Below are positions 9,650 to 18,048 of a DNA stretch of 64,000 bases, piece by piece (position 1 is the stretch's first letter; every line of letters starts with the position of its first letter). The translations under genes were made by a program, and so were the position numbers. This DNA is from Desulfovibrio sp. (lineage in GTDB: Bacteria; Desulfobacterota; Desulfovibrionia; Desulfovibrionales; Desulfovibrionaceae). Location: positions 878,826 through 942,825 of the forward strand of contig NZ_WASP01000006.1 in NCBI RefSeq assembly GCF_009712225.1, in the 5' to 3' direction. The notes beneath the pieces were generated by a model that saw only the letters and a program-made list of their open reading frames with translations, did not search any database and was not told where the DNA came from.

Positions 9650-10537
9650 ATGAAAGAACAAGCCCATCTGGTAATCGGGGCGGACAGCCTGGTTGGAAGC
9701 AGCCTGATAGAAGCATTGCGGGAGCGCGGTCATCGGGTGTTTGGCACAACCAGACGCAAGGAAACATTGACTGCCGACCGTCTTTTTTTCGACTTTGAAG
9801 ACCCCACCCCACCCGAGTTTCCCGATGCGGTGGCGTATGTTCATGTGGTTGCAGCAGCTACGGACTATGCCCGTTGTGCCGCCCGCCCGGAATGCCACGC
9901 CATCAACACCGTGCATACGCCGCGCATGGTGGAAGCTCTTTTGCGTCGGGGGTTTTTTGTAAGCTTTATTTCAAGCAATTCTGTTTTCGGGGGCGACCGC
10001 CCCTGGCCGCATGAAGATGCCCCCCACGATGCCCGGTTTCCCTACGCAGTGCAGAAATCTCTGGCGGAAGAAGGCGTAAGACAGGCCGCACGCAATTGCC
10101 AAGCGGAACAGAGCCTGGCAATCATTCGGCTGACCAAGGTCATGGACGCCTCGTCCTCGCCTTTGCCAGCGTGGTTTGAGTCATGGCGTCAAGGGCAGCC
10201 CGTGCAACCTTTTGCCGACCTTACGTTTGCCCCGGTATCCAGACGCTTTGCCGCGAATTCTCTGGCTGCAATTGCCGAAAAAAAGGTAGCTGGCGCACTG
10301 CACGTTTCCGGCGCAGAAAACGTCACCTATGTTGATTTCGCCCATATTTTAGCCAAAACTCTGGGCGTTGACCCCAGGCTTATTGTTCCAACCACGGCTG
10401 TGGCCAAAGGGGTGGATATTCCTTTCAAGCCCCGTTTCAGCGGATTGGGCATGACCCGTACCACCGCCTGTACCGGCCTCCATCCGCAACCGGTTGATGA
10501 AGTTGTGAAAGATATTCTGTTGTCTGCCAGCTTATGA
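9650..10537 (+). CDS. NAD-dependent sugar epimerase/reductase (RfbD-like SDR)
   Basis: This 295-residue extended short-chain dehydrogenase starts with VIGADSLVGSSLIEAL as the Rossmann glycine region, has FISSNSVFGG as the catalytic Ser strand, and FPYAVQKSLAE as the YxxxK motif. It resembles dTDP-4-dehydrorhamnose reductases and NDP-4-ketosugar reductases. ATG 9650 is preferred because AAAGGA lies eight bases ahead, whereas ATG 9641 is only two bases from it. The gene probably finishes a deoxysugar after C-methylation by its neighbours. The last bases overlap a potential start of the next gene. Confidence 0.8.
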   Translation: MKEQAHLVIGADSLVGSSLIEALRERGHRVFGTTRRKETLTADRLFFDFEDPTPPEFPDAVAYVHVVAAATDYARCAARPECHAINTVHTPRMVEALLRRGFFVSFISSNSVFGGDRPWPHEDAPHDARFPYAVQKSLAEEGVRQAARNCQAEQSLAIIRLTKVMDASSSPLPAWFESWRQGQPVQPFADLTFAPVSRRFAANSLAAIAEKKVAGALHVSGAENVTYVDFAHILAKTLGVDPRLIVPTTAVAKGVDIPFKPRFSGLGMTRTTACTGLHPQPVDEVVKDILLSASL

Positions 10538-10548
10538 GGAGTTTATGC

Positions 10549-11808
10549 ATGCGAGTCTATCACCGTCCCACCTGCCGTCTGTGCAATTCTGATAATGTCA
10601 ATCTCGCTGTTAAACTCGAGCCTATCCCTTTGGCGGAAGCCTACAGTGCAACAGCCGAGGAAGGCAGGAACATCCCCCGTTTTCCCGTAGACTTGTATAT
10701 GTGCGGCGACTGCGGGCATGTTCAGCAACTGGATGTGGTTGATGCTGAAAGCCTGTGGAGCAAATATACCTATTTTTCCGGGTCGGCCAAGGGCATGCCC
10801 GAGCATTTTGCCGAAGTTGCCGCGCGCATCATGGCCGATTACCCCGCTCCAAACGGCTCACTTGTTGTTGATATCGGCAGTAATGACGGGTCGATGCTGC
10901 GCCCCTTCAAGGCCGCTGGCCTGCGCGTTCTGGGAGTGGACCCGGCTGAAACGGTTGCCGCCGAGGCCAACCGGCAGGGAATTCCAACCATTGTAGCACC
11001 CATGAGTCTGGAACTTGCCAAGCGCATCCGCAAGGAGCACGGGCCAGCCCATCTGGTTTTCATGTTCAATGCCTTTGCGCATATGGACAACCTGCAAGAA
11101 ATAGCCGATTGCGTCGCCGAGCTTCTTCATGAAGATGGCGTCTTTGTTTTTGAATCCCAATATGTTTCTGACATTATTGAAAAACGCCTGATCGCAACCA
11201 TCTTTCATGAACACATGAGCCACCATTCTGCCGTTGCGCTGGTGCCTTTCTTCAAACGGCACGGTCTGGAAATGATAGACATCCAGCGCGTACCCATCCA
11301 GCACGGCTCCATTATTGGCGTTGCCCAGCACCTGCATGGGCCGCATGCAATGTGCCCCTCGGTGGAGACCCTGCTCGACTTTGAACACAAGCAGGGGCTC
11401 GACCAGATTGCTGTTTTCCGCGCCTTTGCGGATGACATAGCAACAATGCGTGAGCGTATCCGCCTCTGGGCGCAGGCGCGCACAGCCGAAGGGGCATGCA
11501 TTGCAGGCTACGGGGCAGCGCGTAGCGGCCCCACCCTCATCGCGCAACTGGGCCTGGAAAACATGCTGCAGTACATTCTGGACGACCACCCGCAAAAGGT
11601 GGGGCTACACACATCAGGCGAAGGCACACTTATTGTGCCAACAAAAGAACTGTACGAGCGCATGCCGCCCTATACCGTCATTCTTGCCTGGGTACATGCG
11701 GCAAAGATCATTCAGGAACATCAGGAATACCTTGAACGCGGCGGCACCTTTGTGGTGCTTTGCCCCCAGCCGAGGCTTGTGAACCGTAACGGAGAAGCCC
11801 CTCTGTAA
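10549..11808 (+). CDS. Nucleotide-sugar C-methyltransferase (NovU/TylC3-like)
   Basis: This 419-residue protein contains the full architecture. The zinc-binding N-terminus has CRLC and CGDC pairs. The SAM domain has LVVDIGSNDGSML and VLGVDPAE. FHEHMSHHS is the catalytic His/Glu region. The C-methyltransf_14 domain has AGYGAARSG and ILDDHPQKVG. Family members methylate C-3 of NDP-4-keto-deoxysugars. ATG 10549 is chosen over 10534 because GAGGAG sits seven bases before it. Compared with the paralogue at 7962-9098, all key motifs are intact, so this is probably the active enzyme. It is cotranscribed with the reductase upstream. Confidence 0.85.
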   Translation: MRVYHRPTCRLCNSDNVNLAVKLEPIPLAEAYSATAEEGRNIPRFPVDLYMCGDCGHVQQLDVVDAESLWSKYTYFSGSAKGMPEHFAEVAARIMADYPAPNGSLVVDIGSNDGSMLRPFKAAGLRVLGVDPAETVAAEANRQGIPTIVAPMSLELAKRIRKEHGPAHLVFMFNAFAHMDNLQEIADCVAELLHEDGVFVFESQYVSDIIEKRLIATIFHEHMSHHSAVALVPFFKRHGLEMIDIQRVPIQHGSIIGVAQHLHGPHAMCPSVETLLDFEHKQGLDQIAVFRAFADDIATMRERIRLWAQARTAEGACIAGYGAARSGPTLIAQLGLENMLQYILDDHPQKVGLHTSGEGTLIVPTKELYERMPPYTVILAWVHAAKIIQEHQEYLERGGTFVVLCPQPRLVNRNGEAPL

Positions 11809-11827
11809 TGCATTCGGGAAAACCAGC

Positions 11828-13663
11828 ATGAACACGACTCCAAGCTCCGATCCCGGCTATCTCCTCCATGAGGATGAAGTGCGTCAATTTGCAGACCTGG
11901 CAGCATCCATGCTGGGGCAGCGGTTGGACAGCCTGAATGGTGAAGAACGCATTCGTGCATGCCACGCCCTTCTGGAACAGCACCCGTATGCGTATCCATT
12001 CGCCCTGGAGCTTTCACTTCGCTTGCCGCCAGCCATGGCCATCACATGGCTGCGCAAGCTTCGGGAGACATTTTATGCCCAGGAAGACGTGCAGAACGAG
12101 ATAGATCCTTTCCAGATTTGGCGAATGCCGCCAATACAGGCGCTGACGACAGCCCTGCGTCATTCGGAGAGAGCTGGTTTCTTTCTTCCCGGGGTAATGG
12201 CGTATTTGCAGGAGCACCGCCCTGCCCTGGCCAGATGCTTCCAAATGAAGCGAGGCAATAACAAGCCTGACGGCACATTTCAGACCTGCTGCGGCAGGCT
12301 GCTGCAAGGCATAGGCAGGCTCTTTTACCGAGCATGTGCAGCACCCGGCCAGATGTTGCCTGAGCCTCTGTTGCGCTTCTATATGCGCCACGACACAAAA
12401 GACAGATCCGGAAACCCGCCCCAGCGCATGGCAACATGGTTTTTGGCCTATATTCTGGCAAACCGGCAGGTGGAAACACAGAGAGAAAGGCTTCGCCGCG
12501 GAGCCGTTGCGCTTCCAGCGGAAGAAGAACCCAGCACGGGCGGTCAACAGGCCTCGGAGAAGAGCATTGATGTTGTCACTGTCATCTGGGGAAAAACCTA
12601 CGTGGAGCGCTGGGCAGAGATCAATGCTCCCACACTTCTGGCCCCCGGCAATATCCCCGCCATGGCTAAAAAAATGTCCGTATGTCTTGTCTTTTATACA
12701 ACGCATGAAGACAGAGACAGGATACGCAGCCTGCCCGTTTACCGCAGACTGAAACAGTTTGCGGCAATCCGCTTTGTAATAATGGACAGCATGTTGCGGG
12801 ATACAGCGCACGACTTGCTGGGATTGCGTTTTGCCGACAAGTATGCGCCCATGACCGCAGCCCATAACCATTGCATGCGCCATGCCGCCCAAAAAGGGCG
12901 TTATGTATTCTTCAACTTTCCAGACATCATATGGCAGAAAGATTTTTTTGAAAAAATCAGCGCACGCATCAAGAGTGGAAAAACTCACATATTTTATTAT
13001 TCAGGGCCATACACCGAGCTTGAAGCAGTTCAGAAAAACATCAAAAAATTCCTTGATGACGACGTATTGGCAATAAGCAATGAAGGTCTGCGTGAAATAT
13101 GCTCAAAATACAGGCACACATCATCACTGCTTAATTATGACAATTCACCATTGCGCTATTTTGGCGCCATCATGCGGATGTACAGGATCAAAACGCATGG
13201 CGACATTATCCACATGGCATGTTTTGTCCCCATAATCCTCAAACCGGATCCCAATATCTACACGCGAACAACCATTGATGCTGATCATCCGATAAGCCCT
13301 CTCCTGCCGCCACAGCAAATGGAGATCATTACAGACAACGTGTCACTGTGTGTTGCCAGCATGGACCCTCGTGCAGCTCAGGATAACGCAATGCGCTGGC
13401 CCCCCTATGACCTCGCCAGCTTTGCCAGGGATTTTCGGCTGGGAATGAACCTGTGGAACAGAATTTTTTTTTCCTTGCCCTGTCGTTTTTATTCGGGAGC
13501 AATAAGCAGCGAAGAAGAATGGGGCAAGGCACATCAAACTGCCTCGCGTGAAGTAAAAGAAATACTGCATTTCGGGAGCAAGGCACTGCCGGTACCTCCA
13601 GCAGAAATCTTCACTGCTGGGGCACGAAATTTCCTGCAAAATACCATGCAAGAATATATGTAG
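11828..13663 (+). CDS. Unfamiliar glycosyltransferase-like protein, paralogue of the 6112-7965 product
   Basis: In this 611-residue protein, residues ~1-240 are helical, leucine-rich and unassigned. At about 246 a domain starts IDVVTVIWGKTYVERW, followed by LLAPGNIPAMAKK, VFYTTHED and VFFNFPDIIW. This matches the N-terminal domain of the 6112-7965 protein strand for strand. The domain looks like a nucleotide-sugar-binding fold, but a classic DxD is absent. The domain is in reverse arrangement compared with its paralogue: C-terminal here, N-terminal there. AT-rich patches occur near 12900-13300. It probably transfers a sugar or modifies a glycan, by context only. Confidence 0.6.
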   Translation: MNTTPSSDPGYLLHEDEVRQFADLAASMLGQRLDSLNGEERIRACHALLEQHPYAYPFALELSLRLPPAMAITWLRKLRETFYAQEDVQNEIDPFQIWRMPPIQALTTALRHSERAGFFLPGVMAYLQEHRPALARCFQMKRGNNKPDGTFQTCCGRLLQGIGRLFYRACAAPGQMLPEPLLRFYMRHDTKDRSGNPPQRMATWFLAYILANRQVETQRERLRRGAVALPAEEEPSTGGQQASEKSIDVVTVIWGKTYVERWAEINAPTLLAPGNIPAMAKKMSVCLVFYTTHEDRDRIRSLPVYRRLKQFAAIRFVIMDSMLRDTAHDLLGLRFADKYAPMTAAHNHCMRHAAQKGRYVFFNFPDIIWQKDFFEKISARIKSGKTHIFYYSGPYTELEAVQKNIKKFLDDDVLAISNEGLREICSKYRHTSSLLNYDNSPLRYFGAIMRMYRIKTHGDIIHMACFVPIILKPDPNIYTRTTIDADHPISPLLPPQQMEIITDNVSLCVASMDPRAAQDNAMRWPPYDLASFARDFRLGMNLWNRIFFSLPCRFYSGAISSEEEWGKAHQTASREVKEILHFGSKALPVPPAEIFTAGARNFLQNTMQEYM

Positions 13664-13673
13664 AGAGGATACA

Positions 13674-14741
13674 ATGTACACTATAGAGCAAAAAACAGCT
13701 CGGGCAGCCATACTTGTTCAAAGTCGCTCTCCGCTGGTGATTGATACCATCTCACTGCCGGAAAAGCTTGATTATGGTCAGGTACTTGTCCAGGTTCTGT
13801 ATTCAGGAATTTGCGGCTCGCAGCTGGGAGAAATAGACGCCCGTAAAGGAGAAGACCACTATTTGCCGCACCTCCTCGGGCATGAGGCTGCCGCAAAAGT
13901 GGTTCAATGCGGCCCTGGTGTTCGGCATGTACACGCTGGTGACATGGTCGTTTTGCACTGGCGAAAAGGCCTGGGCATTGAGGCTGCTCCCCCAGCCTAC
14001 CTCTGGCAGGGGCGCAAACTCAATGCTGGCTGGGTGACCACATTCAACGATTATGCTGTCATTTCAGAAAACAGGATGACTCCTGTACCAGCCGGTACCC
14101 CACCCCACATCCTGCCCCTGTTCGGTTGTGCCCTGACCACCGGATTTGGCGCTGTTGTCAATGACGCAAAGGTCAAGCTTGGAGAGTCTGTTGTTGTTTT
14201 GGGCGCAGGCGGTGTAGGGCTCAACATTGTTCAGGCGGCGGCGCTGAGCGGAGCTTTCCCCATTATCGCCGTAGACCTGTACGACAACAGGCTGGAGCTG
14301 GCAAAACGTATGGGTGCAACCCATACAGTTAATGGAGCCGCAGCAGACACCCGCAAGGCCATCAAGGATATTTTGGCCTCAGTTCAGATGCCGCAGGGTG
14401 CGGATGTTTGCATCGACAACACAGGCCAGAGCCAATGCATTGCCATGGCCTATGAATTGACCCACTCGCGGGGCAGAACCGTTTGTGTGGGAGTCCCGGC
14501 CAAAAATGACGCCACAACCATTTATACGCTCCCGCTTCATTTTGGTAAAAGTATTACCGGTTCGCATGGCGGAGAAACCATCCCGCACGAAGACATTCCA
14601 CGATATCTGAGACTTGCCCAATCCAAGAATATTGATCTGGATATCTTGATCTCTGAAACGTATCCGCTGGAAGAAATCAATACCGCGATTGACAAAATGC
14701 GCTCTGGAGAAGTTGCCGGACGCTGCCTCATCACATTCTAG
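13674..14741 (+). CDS. Medium-chain (zinc-type) dehydrogenase
   Basis: This 355-residue MDR protein has catalytic-zinc ligands Cys47 (GICGSQ) and His70-Glu71 (LLGHEA). The cofactor loop is VLGAGGVGLN, near residue 178. The structural zinc lobe with four spaced cysteines seen in many alcohol dehydrogenases is missing; that region reads HWRKGLGIEAAPP. The start follows GAGAGGAT. As the last gene of the glycan cluster it may oxidise or reduce a sugar or an alcohol-type side chain. The substrate is not predictable, and NAD rather than NADP preference is a guess from the acidic VDLYDN after the second strand. Confidence 0.8.
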   Translation: MYTIEQKTARAAILVQSRSPLVIDTISLPEKLDYGQVLVQVLYSGICGSQLGEIDARKGEDHYLPHLLGHEAAAKVVQCGPGVRHVHAGDMVVLHWRKGLGIEAAPPAYLWQGRKLNAGWVTTFNDYAVISENRMTPVPAGTPPHILPLFGCALTTGFGAVVNDAKVKLGESVVVLGAGGVGLNIVQAAALSGAFPIIAVDLYDNRLELAKRMGATHTVNGAAADTRKAIKDILASVQMPQGADVCIDNTGQSQCIAMAYELTHSRGRTVCVGVPAKNDATTIYTLPLHFGKSITGSHGGETIPHEDIPRYLRLAQSKNIDLDILISETYPLEEINTAIDKMRSGEVAGRCLITF

Positions 14742-14796
14742 TTTATTATCTACTGGCGGCCCAACACGCCTGCCCACGATAGAGATGCCCAGTCAG

Positions 14797-14893
14797 GTTA
14801 GACAGCTAGGCGACAATGGTATCCAGGCGAAAGCCTGAGGGGGGCCCAATTCGGGCGCAAAGCCACCGATGATCCCAATCTCGGCAACGAACA
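14797..14893 (+). ncRNA. Possible structured RNA, weakly GEMM-like
   Basis: Between two convergent genes the plus strand has a GAAA-capped hairpin (CAGGCGAAAGCCTG, 14824-14837). About 17 bases on comes GGGCGCAAAGCCACCG (14853-14868), which resembles the GACGCAAAGCC segment of c-di-GMP-I (GEMM) riboswitches. A CCGA/TCGG stem follows. The 5' strand and spacing do not fit the canonical fold, and no gene follows on this strand, so it is only a candidate. Confidence 0.25.
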
Positions 14894-14895
14894 AC

Positions 14896-14938
14896 AGGCG
14901 GCCAGGTTCACCTTACGGAAAGCCTGGCCGTCTGATTT
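14896..14938 (+). terminator. Probable terminator after the glycan cluster
   Basis: GGCGGCCAGG at 14897 pairs with CCTGGCCGTC at 14923-14932 around a 16-base loop, followed by a short T-rich stretch. It ends the plus-strand glycan operon before the convergent gene. Confidence 0.6.
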
Positions 14939-14979
14939 TATACCATGCGCGGATGCAGTTGCGTGCGCCAGCTCAGCTT

Positions 14980-16119
14980 TTACAGCATTTCGATAAATGC
15001 CTCTATGCGCACCTTGAGTTGCTCCGTATCGGTCTCGGAGTAGTCTGTTTCAATCTGCATAAAGGGCAGCTGCAAGGAATCCTGCACAAATTTTTTCAGT
15101 GAAGAAGATTCCACCGCGTAGGTCTGGCAGCCCTGCCAGGTCAGATCAACCACGGCATCGACCGAAAAATCTGCCGCCAGTTCCCTGATGGCCTCGTAGC
15201 GACGCGGATTGGGCGACATGACGGCACAGGGCACATCAAGATAACGGCGGGCCATCTCCGTCAGCGGATCGCCCTGCTCTGCCATCATCACGCGGGTTTT
15301 CTTGTAGCCAGAGCAGTTGTCGAGGCACACCACGCTGCCGCCGCATTCTTCAATAAGTCGCACAACCTTGTGCGATCCCATGCCCACGGGCACACCCGTA
15401 AGCAGAATGCGCGGGGCGGTGGCGGCAACGCCTGCTTGGCCCGCGTCGGCCATCTTGCCCAGTTCGTCGGCCAGTTCCAGCATCATGGTGATGCCTTTTT
15501 CCTTGTCGGGGAAGAAGGACGTTTTGAACCCGATTTCCAGCAGCTCCATGCCCGTTATGGGCGAGGGCTTGCGCTTGGCAAGATCCATCACGGCCTTGAG
15601 GGCCATACGTTCGCGGTTCATGAGCTTGATGGCGTCGCGCAGTTTTTGCTCGGTAATGGACACGTTAAATTCTTTTTCAAGATAGGCGATGAGCAGCTCA
15701 AACTGGTGCCTCCAGTAGGCAAGGGCGTCATCGTTCTGTACCTGCGGCAGTTGCAGCAAAAATACGGGCTTGTAGGCGGCAAGCAGCTCGTACATTTTCT
15801 TTTTGCCGTCACAGGTGGTGTCGGCCACCACCACATCGGCGGCGCTGAGGTAAGGACAGCTGTCCTTGAGGGCAAAGCCAAAGCTGCTCTTGATGAGCGG
15901 GCAAATGGCGCGTGGCAGCACTTCTTCCGCAGCGGGAATGGAGTCGTTGCGCGTCCCGCACAACGAAACAGGAATGGCCCCGGCGGCCACTGCTATTTCA
16001 GAAGGGCTGTACAAACAGTATTGCCCCACAACCTTTTTGCCGTCTTTTTTGGCCTCCTGCACGGCCAGGGCATTCTTTTCAAAAGCGGTGACGATACGGT
16101 CAAAGCTGGCGCACTTCAT
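14980..16119 (-). CDS. Double-cubane-type 2-hydroxyacyl-CoA dehydratase family protein (YjiM-like)
   Basis: This 379-residue HgdB/BadD-like protein has cysteines in the usual iron-sulfur positions (CLYSP, RAICPLIKS, CPYL, DTTCDGKKK, DNCSG, WQGCQTY). With only one such subunit and an adjacent activator, it fits the double-cubane-cluster proteins rather than a two-subunit acyl-CoA dehydratase. These take very-low-potential electrons from the activator to reduce small molecules; the physiological substrate is unknown. ATG 16119 follows GAGGAAGG; the upstream in-frame ATG at 16212 lacks such a site. It lies 40 bases downstream of the activator gene and is surely cotranscribed with it. Confidence 0.8.
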   Translation of the reverse strand: MKCASFDRIVTAFEKNALAVQEAKKDGKKVVGQYCLYSPSEIAVAAGAIPVSLCGTRNDSIPAAEEVLPRAICPLIKSSFGFALKDSCPYLSAADVVVADTTCDGKKKMYELLAAYKPVFLLQLPQVQNDDALAYWRHQFELLIAYLEKEFNVSITEQKLRDAIKLMNRERMALKAVMDLAKRKPSPITGMELLEIGFKTSFFPDKEKGITMMLELADELGKMADAGQAGVAATAPRILLTGVPVGMGSHKVVRLIEECGGSVVCLDNCSGYKKTRVMMAEQGDPLTEMARRYLDVPCAVMSPNPRRYEAIRELAADFSVDAVVDLTWQGCQTYAVESSSLKKFVQDSLQLPFMQIETDYSETDTEQLKVRIEAFIEML

Positions 16120-16159
16120 GGGCTTCCTTCCTCTTGTTTTAGGCTTCTGGTTGATGGGG

Positions 16160-17023
16160 TTATATGGATGCAACAGCTGTGCGACTGTTCCTTTCAAGCC
16201 AGTCTGCCGCAATCAGCGCGGCCCCCAGCGCGCCCACGGTCTGCGGGTCGTCTGGCACATTCACGGTCAGGCCAAGTTCGTCTGAAAGAATGGCCGCAAA
16301 GGCTGGGCTTGTGGCCAACCCGCCGGTAAACACACACTGTCCCTGCATGGGAATGCGGCGGGCAAGGGCGCACATCCTGCGGGCAATGGCGCGAAACACC
16401 CCGGCGGCAATATCCTGCGGGGGCGTACTGCGGGCAAGCAGGCCCACAATTTCCGTTTCGGCGAACACGGCGCACATGCTTGAAATGGCAACGGGATTAC
16501 CCGTTGAGGCTGCTCGGCCCAGTTCATCCAGCGGCATGTTCAAAATGCCAGAGAGCACCTGCAAAAAACGGCCAGTACCTGCGGCGCATTTGTCATTCAT
16601 CAAAAAATCGCGCACCGCGCCCGGTTTTGTCCCGCCCGGCTTGCCGCCCCTGGCTTCACGAGGCATTTCAAGGCTGATGACCTTGCTGTCCTGCCCGCCA
16701 ATATCAAGCACAAGCCCGGCCTGTGGAAAAAGCTGAGCCGCACCGCGAGCGTGACAGCTGATTTCCGTAACGGCCTTGTCGGCAAACGGCAGGGCAATGC
16801 GGCCATAGCCCGTGGCCGTTACACGCTGAAGCGCCCCACGCTCAACTGCCGCCTGTGTGCAGGCTTTTTCCAGCGCATACTCACCGGCTTCGGCGGTGTT
16901 CCAGCCAGTGGGCAACACGGCACGCCCGACCACACGCGGGGGCATCTGCGCCTGCAGTGGCTGTACCTCAAGCACCACGGCCTTTGCCGCGACAGAACCA
17001 ACATCAATACCTGCTACATACAT
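16160..17023 (-). CDS. Acyl-CoA dehydratase activase-type ATPase (YjiL-like)
   Basis: This 287-residue ASKHA-fold ATPase of the BadF/BadG/BcrA group has GIDVGSVAAK as phosphate-1, LVLDIGGQDSK as phosphate-2 and FTGGLATS as the adenosine motif. Two cysteines (NDKCAAGTG and SSMCAVF) bridge a [4Fe-4S] cluster between the two halves of the homodimer. Family members couple ATP hydrolysis to injecting a low-potential electron into the partner iron-sulfur enzyme, here the downstream YjiM-like protein. GCAGGAGCAG precedes the ATG. A hairpin with T-tract lies 40 bases upstream. Confidence 0.88.
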   Translation of the reverse strand: MYVAGIDVGSVAAKAVVLEVQPLQAQMPPRVVGRAVLPTGWNTAEAGEYALEKACTQAAVERGALQRVTATGYGRIALPFADKAVTEISCHARGAAQLFPQAGLVLDIGGQDSKVISLEMPREARGGKPGGTKPGAVRDFLMNDKCAAGTGRFLQVLSGILNMPLDELGRAASTGNPVAISSMCAVFAETEIVGLLARSTPPQDIAAGVFRAIARRMCALARRIPMQGQCVFTGGLATSPAFAAILSDELGLTVNVPDDPQTVGALGAALIAADWLERNSRTAVASI

Positions 17024-17060
17024 TCAACTGCTCCTGCGGCTGCCCGCCTGGTAAAAACCG

Positions 17061-17102
17061 CAAAACAAAAACCCGCCGTGCAGCGCAAGGCTGCAAGACG
17101 GG
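17061..17102 (-). terminator. Intrinsic terminator or attenuator in the activator leader
   Basis: On the minus strand CCCGTCTTGCAGC pairs with GCTGCACGGCGGG, followed by TTTTTGTTTTG. It lies only about 40 bases before the activator start codon at 17023. It could end an upstream transcript or act as a conditional attenuator for the two-gene operon. Confidence 0.6.
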
Positions 17103-17709
17103 CTGTAAGCCAATAAATAATCGCGCTTGGCCCTTTGGGCCGCGAGGTTGACAAAACTGGTAAATATGAAGTCAGGGCTGACTGTGCCGCGAGACTGCCA
17201 CAATGGACAGGCCAGCCGCCCAGTAAATACCAAAACGGCTAAAAACGACCGGATAGAGATGAGTGAAGAAAAATGGAATGAGCCCCGCCGCTTGCGGCTC
17301 TGGGCCGAAGCGCCGGAACCTATGGGGCGGCGTTGCTTCGCTGCAAAAGAGGGCCTCCAACCTGGAGGCACAGATGCATTCATGCCCCCCCGCCTTTTTT
17401 GGCGGGCAGCACATGACAAATCCTGAAAATACTCACAAGGGCCCTTGAGGTTACAGATTCCGCATAAGCCGCTTCATCAGAAACTGGATATCAACCTACC
17501 TGAAGGGCAACATATTGTCGATAGGGCTGCATTATTTGCTCATGAAGGCTTGAGAGGAGTGCAGGCCTCGCCGCGGTTGCCGCAAAGCTTGGGCACAGCA
17601 TGTGGGCAACCGCAGGAGGTACGTATTCGCACGTTACAGCTGGTAGTCAGGCTGCTGCCCTCATGCCCGGTCTTGGTGATGGTGATACGGTGGTGATACA
17701 AAAAGACAC
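17103..17709. other. Gene-poor stretch, leader and debris
   Basis: About 600 bases hold no convincing gene. It contains several GC-rich inverted repeats, for example around 17270-17335 and CCCGCC/GGCGGG at 17388-17405. A minus-strand open frame shows no recognisable domain. Part is probably the untranslated leader of the minus-strand activator operon. The portion near 17445-17700 may be eroded phage-end sequence. Confidence 0.4.
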
Positions 17710-17760
17710 AAAAAAGAGTTAGGATCTCCTAACCCTCTGACTTGCTTTTATACCGGGCGC
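17710..17760 (-). repeat. Left attachment-like repeat (tRNA-Leu 3' end plus terminator remnant)
   Basis: Read on the minus strand it has CCCGGTA, then about 14 bases, then AGGGTTAGGAG and a matching stem half and T-run. The right copy at 24264-24317 has the same order next to the real tRNA-Leu. The two agree at roughly three quarters of positions. It looks like the tRNA 3' end and terminator displaced by integration. Confidence 0.5.
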
Positions 17761-17898
17761 AAGTGCCATTTATCATATGTAACTTTGTTAAATATAATGA
17801 TAAAAATAATTCAACAAAAAATATCCCTAACATTTCCCTCTTTTTTATTCGGCGCCCTACTGGCGGCAGTATGCAATCTGAGAGATAATGAGGAGGAA

Positions 17899-17955
17899 TT
17901 GAGCCTTAAAAAAACGGCGCAAACGCCATGCACCGAAGAGAAAATCAAAAACTAG
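17899..17955 (+). other. Tiny reading frame with strong ribosome binding site
   Basis: GAGGAGG at 17890-17896 precedes a TTG-initiated frame of 18 codons ending TAG. It may be the surviving start of a truncated phage gene rather than a functional peptide. Nothing in it is recognisable. Confidence 0.2.
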
Positions 17956-17980
17956 CTCACCGCTTTCCGCACGGGATAGG

Positions 17981-18011
17981 AGAAAAGAAAAGCCCCCGAG
18001 TCGCCGGGGGC
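17981..18011 (-). terminator. Terminator after the XRE regulator
   Basis: On the minus strand GCCCCCG pairs with CGGGGGC around six bases, followed by TTTTCTTTTC. It lies 38 bases beyond the stop of the XRE gene. Confidence 0.8.
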
Positions 18012-18048
18012 AAAGGTGGGTGCATTCAGACACAGCGACGGATGTGCA

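Noticed and set aside
17445-17696. 83-codon frame near the left phage end
   Set aside because: No recognisable motif, no upstream ribosome binding site, and frames of similar length on the other strand.
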